Shown here piece after piece: positions 44,182-50,431 of a stretch of DNA of 50,431 nt (positions are counted from its first letter, which is position 1; every line of letters begins with the position of its first letter). The stretch comes from Martelella limonii. GTDB taxonomy: Bacteria > Pseudomonadota > Alphaproteobacteria > Rhizobiales > Rhizobiaceae. The stretch spans positions 1 through 50,431 of the forward strand of contig NZ_JABUOU010000014.1 of assembly GCF_013344475.1 (NCBI RefSeq), given 5' to 3'. The position numbers and the translations under genes were made by a program. The notes beneath the pieces are model-generated. The model was not told where the DNA came from. It saw nothing but the letters and a program-made list of their open reading frames with translations, and searched no databases.

Positions 44182-44651
44182 GCGGAACAGTCAACAAGGT
44201 AATTTTGGTCTCGAACCTCACGGCCGATCCTGAGGTAAGGCGCATGGCCAATGGCAACCCCGTCGTTAATATGCGGGTCGCCACGTCGGAAAGCTGGCGC
44301 GACAAGTCCACCGGGGAACGCAAGGAACGATCGGAGTTCCACCGCGTAGTTGTGTTTTCGGAAGGCCTCTGCAAGATCGCGGAACAGTACCTCCGCAAGG
44401 GCAGCAAGGTCTATCTGGAAGGGCAGATCGCCACGCGCAAATGGACCGACCAGAGCGGACAGGACAAGTTCTCAACTGAGATAGTCCTTCAGGGATTCAA
44501 TGCAGTTCTGACGATGCTGGACGGTCGCAGCAACGAAGACGCCGGTCAGCAGCGTGAAGCGCCCCAGCGTGACTCCTCGGCTGGATACGACAAGAGAGAT
44601 AGCTGGCGGAGGCCGATTGATGATCTCGACGGAGATACGATTCCGTTTTAA
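44178..44651 (+). CDS. ssb: Single-stranded DNA-binding protein
   Basis: A 157-aa protein. The OB-fold begins [20 protein letters not shown] with [23 protein letters not shown] and [21 protein letters not shown] glycine-poor linker leads to the acidic tip [10 protein letters not shown], which binds partner proteins. It coats ssDNA and works with the adjacent annealase and exonuclease. Confidence 0.95.
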   Translation: MSGTVNKVILVSNLTADPEVRRMANGNPVVNMRVATSESWRDKSTGERKERSEFHRVVVFSEGLCKIAEQYLRKGSKVYLEGQIATRKWTDQSGQDKFSTEIVLQGFNAVLTMLDGRSNEDAGQQREAPQRDSSAGYDKRDSWRRPIDDLDGDTIPF

Positions 44652-44669
44652 TCGACAAGGGACGGCACC

Positions 44670-45179
44670 ATGGCAGATACAACAGACATGATCTTTCAAT
44701 GGGACGGCGAAACGATGCGCCCCATGAGCCGATACCACAACAAGGCCAATGCTGAATTCGTGGTCGGTGAACACTACAAGATGGAGGTGCAAGAGTACAG
44801 GTCGTGGGTTTCGCACAAGCATCAATTCGCATGGCTTCACGAGGCTTGGCTTTCGCTTCCAGAGCACATTGCGGAGAAGTTTGCAAATGAAGACGAGCTT
44901 CGCAAGTTCGCGCTGATCAAGGGCGGCTTCTGCGACAGCGCCACATTCGTTTGTTCCAGCAAGGCTGAGGCGCAACGGTTCGTTGCGTTCCTCAAGTCTG
45001 GCGACAGTGAATACCGCATTTACAAGGTCGATGGGCCGACAATCTACCGTTTTACTGCGCACTCACAATCCATGAGGGCGATGGGAAAGAGGCGGTTTCA
45101 GGAATCGAAGGACGCCGTTCTGAGCTATGTCGCGGAACTACTTGGCGTCGAGAAGCGGGAATTGGAGAGCGCGGCATGA
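44670..45179 (+). CDS. Hypothetical protein, DUF1367-like
   Basis: A 169-aa protein. RSWVSHKHQFAWLHEAWLSL followed by PEHIAEKFANEDELRKFALI recalls DUF1367-type phage proteins ('rs..qhr.ffall.eaw.nlP'), found near recombination genes. The C-terminal part is helical. A role in recombination or as a Nin-like accessory is possible. GGGAC precedes the start. Confidence 0.65.
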   Translation: MADTTDMIFQWDGETMRPMSRYHNKANAEFVVGEHYKMEVQEYRSWVSHKHQFAWLHEAWLSLPEHIAEKFANEDELRKFALIKGGFCDSATFVCSSKAEAQRFVAFLKSGDSEYRIYKVDGPTIYRFTAHSQSMRAMGKRRFQESKDAVLSYVAELLGVEKRELESAA

Positions 45180-45382
45180 ACACCGCCATCCACACCAAGA
45201 TAATGCAGAACGCCGGAAGCGGAAAGCCTTTCTGGTTCACGGATACAGGGCTGATGAATGCGATGGAAGCGGGCGGATGGCTTCGGCGATCGAAACAGTA
45301 TCGCGGGCTGGTCGAGCTGACCGACAAGGCAGAGGAATATGCCGCGAAGGAAAAGCGGTGGGTGAAAGGGAGGGTGGCATGA
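45176..45382 (+). CDS. Hypothetical early protein (68 aa)
   Basis: MNTAIHTKIMQNAGSGKPFW, GLMNAMEAGGWLRRSKQYRG and a basic end. The middle looks like a small winged-helix fragment. Overlaps both neighbours by 4 nt. No family recognised. Confidence 0.6.
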   Translation: MNTAIHTKIMQNAGSGKPFWFTDTGLMNAMEAGGWLRRSKQYRGLVELTDKAEEYAAKEKRWVKGRVA

Positions 45383-45741
45383 ACAGGAAAGTGGCGCTTC
45401 TGGAGCTTTTGAAGGTGATCGAAGGCGGGGAAGACATCCGCAGGATGATTGATCTCGCCGCATCTGTCTTCCCGCCGGAAAGCGGGGGAGGCCCTTGCAC
45501 TTTTCACAAGGTACACCCGGCATTTCACGGATCACTTGACGCCGCCAAGGCGCTGCATGAGACGGTTTTGCCAGATAGGATTTGGATCATTAGCGCAAGA
45601 GACAGTAGCGCGTATGTGGCATCAATTCCATTTGGTGACGAGGAGAGCCATGAGATTGAAACGAAATGCGACGGCAACCCGGTCAGAGCGTGGCTGACCG
45701 CAATCCTCAAGGCCCTGATCGCGATGGAGGGCTACAAATGA
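45379..45741 (+). CDS. Conserved phage early protein (120 aa)
   Basis: LLELLKVIEGGEDIRRMIDL, HGSLDAAKALHETVLPDRIW and NPVRAWLTAILKALIAMEG. The 'd.AkaLhe.vlP.w.W......ga....'-type core and the 'pArAWl.AilkAl.a' end are common in small phage proteins of unknown function. Starts inside the previous gene's stop. Confidence 0.7.
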   Translation: MNRKVALLELLKVIEGGEDIRRMIDLAASVFPPESGGGPCTFHKVHPAFHGSLDAAKALHETVLPDRIWIISARDSSAYVASIPFGDEESHEIETKCDGNPVRAWLTAILKALIAMEGYK

Positions 45742-45932
45742 CCGACCTCCACACCACCGCCGCCAAGCACCCCCATGCAAGGCTAGGAACCTTCGAACGT
45801 CGCCGTGCTGAAAAGGAAAAGAGAGACGCCATGACAGCGCAGTTGCGGCGGGAGAACGAGCTTTGCATGAGAGAGTACCGCGCCAGAAAGAGACTTCGGT
45901 TCATTCGTTGGATATTCGGAAAGGATGCGTGA
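45738..45932 (+). CDS. Small basic early protein (64 aa)
   Basis: MTDLHTTAAKHPHARLGTFE with a charged helical remainder (RRRAEKEKRDAMTAQLRREN) ending RFIRWIFGKDA. Coupled to both neighbours. Possible nucleic-acid binding; no family known. Confidence 0.55.
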   Translation: MTDLHTTAAKHPHARLGTFERRRAEKEKRDAMTAQLRRENELCMREYRARKRLRFIRWIFGKDA

Positions 45933-46306
45933 TGGCAAGATCAGTGCCGGAATGGATAGCGAAGCACGATGACCAGAAGGTTCCGCCAAAGGTCCGCCAG
46001 CGCGTGTTCGACCGGCACGGCGGCATCTGTCATCTGACAGGCCGCAAGATCTGCCCCGGCGAGGCATGGGAGCTTGAACATGTCCATGCCCTAATACTCG
46101 GAGGCGAGCACCGCGAAAGCAACCTCGCGCCGGCGCTGAAGGAAGCCCACAAGCGCAAGACAGCAACCGAAATGAAGATCAAAGCCAAAATCGCCAGAAC
46201 GCGACAGAAGCACATCGGCATCAAGAAGCCGTCACGCGGCTTCCGGAAGCCAAAGGGCGCTAAATTCGACTGGTCAAAGGGCCGGCATGTGATGGAAAGG
46301 GATTGA
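45932..46306 (+). CDS. HNH endonuclease (early)
   Basis: A 124-aa protein. VRQRVFDRHGGICHLTGRKI (Cys-x-x-x-x..), then WELEHVHALILGGEHRESNL (the H..a...GG.....NL HNH core) and PALKEAHKRKT. It resembles small phage HNH nucleases that act with recombination or packaging genes, not the homing type at 24688. The C-terminus is basic (RGFRKPKGAKFDW). Confidence 0.88.
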   Translation: MARSVPEWIAKHDDQKVPPKVRQRVFDRHGGICHLTGRKICPGEAWELEHVHALILGGEHRESNLAPALKEAHKRKTATEMKIKAKIARTRQKHIGIKKPSRGFRKPKGAKFDWSKGRHVMERD

Positions 46307-46308
46307 GC

Positions 46309-46590
46309 ATGATTTCTGCCAATATGGAAATCCTGGTGCTGCTTTCTTCAGGCGAGCGCCTCTATGGCATTCAGATGGTGAAACGGTCGAGTATCCTCAA
46401 GAGAGGATCAGTCTACGTGCATCTGGCAAGACTGGAAGCCACAGGCCTTGTTTCGTCTGAGGAGGAGCAGGAGGAGACGATCGAAGGTTTCCCGCGCCGA
46501 ATATATTCAATCACTGACAAGGGCCGGGCGGCATGCCGGGCTGCAACCGAGGCCGCTACGGCGGTCATTATGCAGGGAGTGACGGGATGA
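46309..46590 (+). CDS. PadR-like winged-helix regulator
   Basis: A 93-aa protein. ILVLLSSGERLYGIQMVKRS, then KRGSVYVHLARLEATGLVSS and RRIYSITDKGRAACRAA form the PadR winged helix (helix, recognition helix, beta-wing). A short C-terminal helix follows. An internal regulator of the early-right operon, target unknown. Start at 46309; an in-frame TTG at 46303 is less likely. Confidence 0.82.
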   Translation: MISANMEILVLLSSGERLYGIQMVKRSSILKRGSVYVHLARLEATGLVSSEEEQEETIEGFPRRIYSITDKGRAACRAATEAATAVIMQGVTG

Positions 46591-46676
46591 ATTGGCCTGA
46601 AGCGATAGTGACAAGCTGCGTCTTTATTTCAATTGCCGCCGTGATCTGCGTCGGCCTATGGAGTGAGAAGCGATGA
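46587..46676 (+). CDS. Tiny membrane protein (29 aa)
   Basis: MNWPEAIVTSCVFISIAAVI, then CVGLWSEKR. A single transmembrane segment with a short basic end. ATGA overlaps with both neighbours support translation. Function unknown. Confidence 0.55.
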   Translation: MNWPEAIVTSCVFISIAAVICVGLWSEKR

Positions 46677-46957
46677 CCTACACACCTGAAGACCTGCGCA
46701 GTTTTGCCGACGCATGCGACGGTGAAGGCGTTGCCGCCATGCTACGGGCCGGAGCCGATGCAATGGAGCGGGAGAAGCAGGCCCGCAATCAGGCGCTTGA
46801 GGAAGCGGCAAAACATTGCGACGACGAAATGCGCAGGTACGAAGACGCCATGGACAAGCAAAAGCACAGCGATGGGATACTGAGGTTTTCCGGCCTTGCC
46901 GACGCTGCCGAGAGACTTGCCTCCGCCATCCGCGCACTGAAGGAGAAGACAGAATGA
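46673..46957 (+). CDS. Hypothetical early protein (94 aa)
   Basis: MTYTPEDLRSFADACDGEGV, then AGADAMEREKQARNQALEEA and RLASAIRALKEKTE. Helical and coiled-coil-like, of a type frequent among phage early genes with a terminal 'aeaIRaLk'. It overlaps both neighbours by 4 nt. Confidence 0.65.
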   Translation: MTYTPEDLRSFADACDGEGVAAMLRAGADAMEREKQARNQALEEAAKHCDDEMRRYEDAMDKQKHSDGILRFSGLADAAERLASAIRALKEKTE

Positions 46958-47136
46958 GCGTAAAGGAAAGCATTCCAGTTGAGCGGCCATGCGGAAAGTG
47001 CGGAAAGGTATTCACGCCCGCAATTTTGACGTGGCCCGACCCAACGCGCGATAAGTGCGAAGCCTGCACAGACGAATTCATACGGAGCATGCTCGTCAAG
47101 ACGGATGCGGCGGATAAGGAGAACGGCAATGACTGA
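46954..47136 (+). CDS. Small zinc-ribbon protein (60 aa)
   Basis: PCGKCGKVFTPAILTW and DKCEACTDEF form two CxxC pairs, likely one zinc ribbon. No catalytic domain. Small zinc proteins of this kind can bind nucleic acid or host enzymes. Coupled to the previous gene. Confidence 0.65.
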   Translation: MSVKESIPVERPCGKCGKVFTPAILTWPDPTRDKCEACTDEFIRSMLVKTDAADKENGND

Positions 47137-47866
47137 CATCGTGGAAAGGCTTCGAGGGTATGGCGACGATCCGCAAGACGTCTCGCTTGGTGAAATCGCA
47201 GAGTGGTCACACAAGGCAGCAGACGAGATCGAACGCCTGCGCGCCGAGCTTGCCGGGCTGAAGGAGCAGGAGCCTGTTGGAAGGCAGCACCGTTTTCGTG
47301 ATCCTGATGGGCCGTGGTCTGACTGGATCAATGGCCTCCTACCTTCACGCGCATTCGACGGCGTAATTGAGTTTGAGCAGCGCCACATCTACGCCGCCCC
47401 TGTCCCTGCCGTGGATGAAAAGTGGAGGCCAATCGAGACGGCCCCATACAAAACCGTCGTGCGGGTGAAGGTAGGCAACAGTATGACATTCGAAGCCCGG
47501 CTTATGCCTGATGCGTCACTGAATTCAGGTGGAAAATCCTGCGATCAGTGGCAAGCCGTGCATGAAGGAGAACACCCGGAAGACTGGTCTGATGGTGCAT
47601 GCTGGGAAAGCAACGCTGACGAAATGCCATCATCTCAGCCGACAGCTTGGAGGCCAATTGCCTCTCGCGGAGGAAACACAGAACCAGACGCCGCCTATTT
47701 TATCGATGCGACCGGCTGCGAGCACATGTCCCGTGACGTGGCGAACATTGAACGGATCAACGCTGATACCTTCGGCGGGAAATATCAGATCACATATCTG
47801 TTTGCCTCTCACGACAGCAACACAAACCCTGTGGAGCAGGGAACGGGGGAAGGGAAGCCATCATGA
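47129..47866 (+). CDS. Hypothetical protein with DUF551-like repeats (245 aa)
   Basis: The N-terminal MTDIVERLRGYGDDPQDVSL, then KAADEIERLRAELAGLKEQE is the frequent phage 'ivErLR......aAdeIerLr.el' start. After residue 95 there are two 'W.PIaS'-type blocks (KWRPIETAPYKTVVRVKV; TAWRPIASRGGNTE), as in DUF551-like proteins. It is probably a fusion of small modules; role unknown. Confidence 0.68.
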   Translation: MTDIVERLRGYGDDPQDVSLGEIAEWSHKAADEIERLRAELAGLKEQEPVGRQHRFRDPDGPWSDWINGLLPSRAFDGVIEFEQRHIYAAPVPAVDEKWRPIETAPYKTVVRVKVGNSMTFEARLMPDASLNSGGKSCDQWQAVHEGEHPEDWSDGACWESNADEMPSSQPTAWRPIASRGGNTEPDAAYFIDATGCEHMSRDVANIERINADTFGGKYQITYLFASHDSNTNPVEQGTGEGKPS

Positions 47867-48177
47867 TGCGCTGGCTGCTACGTAGGCTCTTTGGGGCCAA
47901 GGCGTCGGCATCAAGGCTACAATGGACATTCCAAAATGATCTGTTTTGGCCGGACGGGTCATTACGGCAAGAGGCCATGGTTTACGCAAAGACCGATATC
48001 GGAACATTCGAGATATATTGGCCAAGCGACCCTGTTAGGCAATGGGGGCTTTCATGCCCAAGATCAACCGGCGAGAAATTCGATATTTTTGCGACGGATG
48101 CTGAGGCAATGGCGAGAGCCCAAGAGGTATATGACCAACACCCGCGAGAGCGGAACGGAAACGATATAGAGGAGTGA
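47863..48177 (+). CDS. Hypothetical early protein (104 aa)
   Basis: MMRWLLRRLFGAKASASRLQ (amphipathic basic helix), then YAKTDIGTFEIYWPSDPVRQ and a C-terminal helix (DAEAMARAQEVYDQHPRERN). No known family. Overlaps the previous stop (ATGATG). Confidence 0.55.
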   Translation: MMRWLLRRLFGAKASASRLQWTFQNDLFWPDGSLRQEAMVYAKTDIGTFEIYWPSDPVRQWGLSCPRSTGEKFDIFATDAEAMARAQEVYDQHPRERNGNDIEE

Positions 48178-48181
48178 ACGG

Positions 48182-48589
48182 ATGGGAATGTTCGACTATA
48201 TCGTGTGTGAGGCTGATCTGCCAAAGACGGCCATCGATCCGCCATGTGGTCCGTTTCAGACGAAGGACACTCCGGATCAATACCTAACCGTCTACACGAT
48301 AACTACGGATGGACGTTTAACGTGGCGACCATATAGGATGCTTGAGGTTCCAAAGGAAGAACGACCTTATCCAGATGGCGATGAATTTCTGGTTGTGTGC
48401 GGTAGCTTGAGGCGCGAAGAGAATGACCCTGAGCAGGTCAATTTTCACGGGGACATAGAATTCTACACAGATGATGAAGATCATGGTGGATGGTGGAAAT
48501 ATCGGGCGCACTTTAATGATGGCAAGCTGGCGTCTATCGATCTGGTGAAATTTGAGGCCCCAAACTATGAAACCCCACCGCGCCTATGA
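48182..48589 (+). CDS. Hypothetical early protein (135 aa)
   Basis: MGMFDYIVCEADLPKTAIDP, FQTKDTPDQYLTVYTITTDG, then VNFHGDIEFYTDDEDHGGWW. The MGMFD start and the 'fqTKd....l..y.it..G.L' pattern recur in a widespread uncharacterised phage/plasmid protein type. Overlaps the next gene start by 4 nt. Confidence 0.68.
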   Translation: MGMFDYIVCEADLPKTAIDPPCGPFQTKDTPDQYLTVYTITTDGRLTWRPYRMLEVPKEERPYPDGDEFLVVCGSLRREENDPEQVNFHGDIEFYTDDEDHGGWWKYRAHFNDGKLASIDLVKFEAPNYETPPRL

Positions 48590-48886
48590 ACGCAGAGAGG
48601 AAAGCAGATATGACCGGAATGATTGAGCGCGTTGCAGAAAGTGAGGCGAAGTTCGATGGCCGATCCCTTCAGGGCATGCCACGAGGTGAGCGCGAGCGGT
48701 ATATGGACCGCGCCCGTGCTGCCATTGAGGCAATGCGCGAACCAATGCCGGCGATGCTTGTCCATGCTGGCACGATTGACGGCTACGACACAGACTTGGG
48801 TACCCCCCCCCGATCGCGATCACAAAGACTGGTGGTCCTTAATGATCGACGCAGCCCTACAGGAAGGAAAGGAGGACGGGGAATGA
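48586..48886 (+). pseudogene. Hypothetical early protein with a +1 frameshift at a C9 tract
   Basis: The first 75 codons (MNAERKADMTGMIERVAESE ... YDTDLGTPP) run into nine Cs at 48803-48811. After the tract the natural continuation is in another frame (DRDHKDWWSLMIDAALQEGK, ending EDGE and a TGA at 48884-48886), a typical phage protein end. With eight Cs the gene would be one 99-aa ORF overlapping the next start by ATGA. As given, the frame instead fuses artificially with the next gene. Sequencing error, slipped-strand variation or slippage are possible. Confidence 0.7.
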
Positions 48887-49119
48887 CACCAGAGGCAGAA
48901 AAGTTCTTGAGAGCGGTGGAACGCTGCATGGATGGCGCGCGCGGGAAAGATTTGCCGCATGCCGACAGAGCGCAAGACCGAGTTCGACAAAGTATGCGCC
49001 GCGTCGGCTATGTGAAGTGCGAAGATCGCGGGAACGGTAGACGGTGGCATATCACGCCATTGGGCCAAAGAATGCTGCATAAGTCGGAGAAGACCTATGA
49101 CACTCCCAAAAATCCTTGA
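48883..49119 (+). CDS. Hypothetical early protein (78 aa)
   Basis: MTPEAEKFLRAVERCMDGAR, then QSMRRVGYVKCEDRGNGRRW and HITPLGQRMLHKSE. A small winged-helix-like protein ('GyV......rrW.iT.lG..mL'), probably DNA binding. It has GGGGA upstream and a coupled start at 48883. It overlaps the excisionase-like gene by 23 bp. Confidence 0.68.
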   Translation: MTPEAEKFLRAVERCMDGARGKDLPHADRAQDRVRQSMRRVGYVKCEDRGNGRRWHITPLGQRMLHKSEKTYDTPKNP

Positions 49120-49483
49120 GACAGGAAAGACCCCGGAGCAATGGGCGGAGGTGTTCGCCGAGCAGGGTATCAAGGTTTCGCCCCGCACCATTCGCGAGGA
49201 AGCCCGGAGGCTTCGCAGTTTTTGCAAAATCGGTAACGCTATGCTTTTGAAGCCGGAACACATCGACAGGATATTTGAGGCCGCAGCATGCCGCTTGAAC
49301 ACTACAGACGCGGGAATAAATGGTGGGTCCGGGGAAGGCCTGAAGGCGATTCCGGTTACATCAACCGAAGCCTTGGAACGAGCGATGAAGATGTCGCGAA
49401 AGCCAAAGTCCGGGAAATCGAGCGGAAAGCGCGGCAACGTGCGATACTTGGAAACGATGCGCCAAGCGACGAGGACGAGCTAA
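49097..49483 (+). CDS. Excisionase-like HTH protein, long overlap with integrase
   Basis: A 128-aa protein. The first 65 residues (KTPEQWAEVFAEQGIKVSPR; IREEARRLRSFCKIGNAML; KPEHIDRIFE) form a winged-helix of the kind found in phage excisionases. The C-terminal half is Ser/Lys-rich (MSRKPKSGKSSGKRGNVRYL), read in a different frame across the first 196 bp of the integrase gene. Position directly before int supports a recombination-directionality factor. Part of the C-terminus may be tolerated read-through rather than function. Confidence 0.72.
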   Translation: MTLPKILETGKTPEQWAEVFAEQGIKVSPRTIREEARRLRSFCKIGNAMLLKPEHIDRIFEAAACRLNTTDAGINGGSGEGLKAIPVTSTEALERAMKMSRKPKSGKSSGKRGNVRYLETMRQATRTS

Positions 49484-50385
49484 CCTTTGCCGAAGCCTTC
49501 ATGTTCTATCGCAGCAGCGAGGCGAACATGGGCTTTCTGGCAAAGGCAATGCCGTTCATCGGCGAGATGAAGGTTCGCGAGATCAAACCGAAATTCGTTC
49601 GCGACCTTGGCGCGAGGATCTACCCCGACGCGGCGACTGACACATGGCGGCGGCAAGTCGTCACACCGATATGCGCCGTGATCAACAACGCGCACGAACT
49701 CGGAAAGTGCCAGCCGATCCGTGTCCGCGCCTATACCGCTCAGGAGCGCATAGAGCAGGACAAGAGACGCAACAAGGTATCGCGACAGGCAAAGACACCC
49801 GGATCATGGGAATGGCTCTCTGCGTTCCGCTCTGAGGCAAACCCCTATCTGTCTGCCATGGCGCTGTTCATGTTCACAACTGGCGCGCGGATCGGGCAGG
49901 CAATCGAGATCACGCCGGATCACCTGGACCTGCAAAATCACCGCCTCGTCATGCCGCCGGCCAAGGGGCATCAGGCCCAATGGGTCGAGATCATGACCGA
50001 GCTTGTTGTGGAACTGGCGAACCTGCCGCCAAGAAAGGGCAAGGTGTTCGGCTATGCCTCGCGGCACGGGGTATATGAGGTTTGGAAAAGGGCATGCGAG
50101 AGGGCGGGGATTGAGTACATAGCTCCGCATGCTGCCGGGCGTCACGGATTCGGAACGGAATTGACCGTCCGGCAGGGTATCGACCCGGTGACGGCGGCAA
50201 AACATGGCCGCTGGTCAAGCCCGAGAATTTTGCTTGACACCTATGCCCACGCGGAGGACAGTTCCGCATCTATTCATGATGCGTTCCGCCGCGGGAAAAT
50301 CGAGAAATCTGCAAAATCGAAACAGGGCGTTTCGGACAATGCAGGTAAGAATATGAAAAATAAGCGGAAATCCGGAAGTGAATAA
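49288..50385 (+). CDS. int: Tyrosine-family site-specific integrase
   Basis: A 365-aa protein. The N-terminal arm-binding part (LEHYRRGNKWWVRGRPEGDS) and core-binding helices precede the catalytic domain. That has Arg in TTGARIGQAIEI, a Lys in the beta2-3 hairpin (PPAKGHQAQWVEI), HAAGRHGFGTEL (His-x-x-Arg), KHGRWSS (second His) and the nucleophile Tyr in LLDTYAH. It inserts the phage into the 5' half of tRNA-Ser(GCU). The stop codon lies 1 bp before the attachment repeat. Confidence 0.95.
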   Translation: MPLEHYRRGNKWWVRGRPEGDSGYINRSLGTSDEDVAKAKVREIERKARQRAILGNDAPSDEDELTFAEAFMFYRSSEANMGFLAKAMPFIGEMKVREIKPKFVRDLGARIYPDAATDTWRRQVVTPICAVINNAHELGKCQPIRVRAYTAQERIEQDKRRNKVSRQAKTPGSWEWLSAFRSEANPYLSAMALFMFTTGARIGQAIEITPDHLDLQNHRLVMPPAKGHQAQWVEIMTELVVELANLPPRKGKVFGYASRHGVYEVWKRACERAGIEYIAPHAAGRHGFGTELTVRQGIDPVTAAKHGRWSSPRILLDTYAHAEDSSASIHDAFRRGKIEKSAKSKQGVSDNAGKNMKNKRKSGSE

Positions 50386-50386
50386 C

Positions 50387-50431
50387 CCCTTAGCAGGGGA
50401 GCGCCTTCGACCACTCGGCCACCTCTCCGGT
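50387..50431. repeat. Right attachment-site repeat (att core)
   Basis: Identical to 1-45. It starts 1 bp after the integrase stop codon and carries the same tRNA-Ser 5' half, here without its 3' half, so this copy is not a functional tRNA gene. Host DNA including the original tRNA promoter should follow to the right. Confidence 0.92.

Noticed and set aside
48586-49119. Single 177-aa gene
   Set aside because: Product of the C9 tract joining two genes; the natural ending of the first and the start of the second are visible in the expected frames.

Overview
The window is one complete integrated prophage of a lambda/HK97-type siphovirus, bounded by a perfect 45-bp direct repeat at 1-45 and 50387-50431. 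The repeat is the 5' half of a host tRNA-Ser (anticodon GCU) gene read on the minus strand. The host is most likely a Rhizobiaceae-type alphaproteobacterium (Agrobacterium/Rhizobium or a relative). That rests on gene style, fairly high GC, and TTGACN17TAYANN-type promoters; it is inference, not a database result. No host gene other than the tRNA fragment lies inside the window.

Layout. (1) 1-2274, minus: left attachment site, two small late genes and a lysis cassette (muramidase endolysin, holin-like protein, nested Rz/Rz1 spanins). (2) 2351-28464, minus: late structural operon, transcribed right to left. It runs terminase small and large subunits, DUF1073-type portal, an inserted HNH endonuclease, prohead protease with a nested scaffold, decoration protein, major capsid, connector proteins, Mu-F-like head protein, tail terminator, major tail protein, G/GT chaperone pair with a -1 slippery site, tape measure, tail-tip proteins, NlpC/P60-like protein, J-like hub, SGNH-hydrolase tail fibre and further fibre genes. 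Four insertions interrupt it. Three contain plus-strand genes (2501-2899; 12174-12784, an RHH regulator plus lipoprotein; 17501-17719). The fourth is a minus-strand accessory unit (10294-12051) that is not tail-like. (3) 28562-30154: a BrnA-like gene, a phage-encoded CAU tRNA and about 1 kb of hairpin-rich DNA without credible genes. (4) 30155-38413, minus: early-left operon with C5 methyltransferase, a DnaA-domain-IV-like protein, Toprim protein, SF2 helicase, ParB-like protein, DUF1064 nuclease-like protein and a Cro-like regulator. (5) 38413-39490: immunity region with divergent XRE regulators. Three copies of a 17-bp operator (GTAACG-N5-CGTTAC) lie there, two of them inside the spacers of matching promoters. 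(6) 39567-50385, plus: early-right operon of many tightly overlapping small genes, a recombination set (DnaQ-like exonuclease, Rad52/Sak-like annealase, SSB), an HNH protein, a PadR-like regulator, then an excisionase-like gene overlapping the tyrosine integrase. The integrase stops one base before the right attachment repeat.

The most unusual part is the accessory unit at 10294-12051. A good promoter (12123-12151) drives a 57-aa gene, a hairpin-forming leader, a 220-aa protein with a faint RAMP/Cas7-like character and a 164-aa partner. These are followed on the same strand by about 170 bp in which a GG dinucleotide recurs almost every 5 nt, and then by a textbook terminator. The second notable part is the tRNA with an initiator-type C1-A72 mismatch next to the large hairpin-rich non-coding region. 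All functional assignments were made by reading the sequence; no searches were run.
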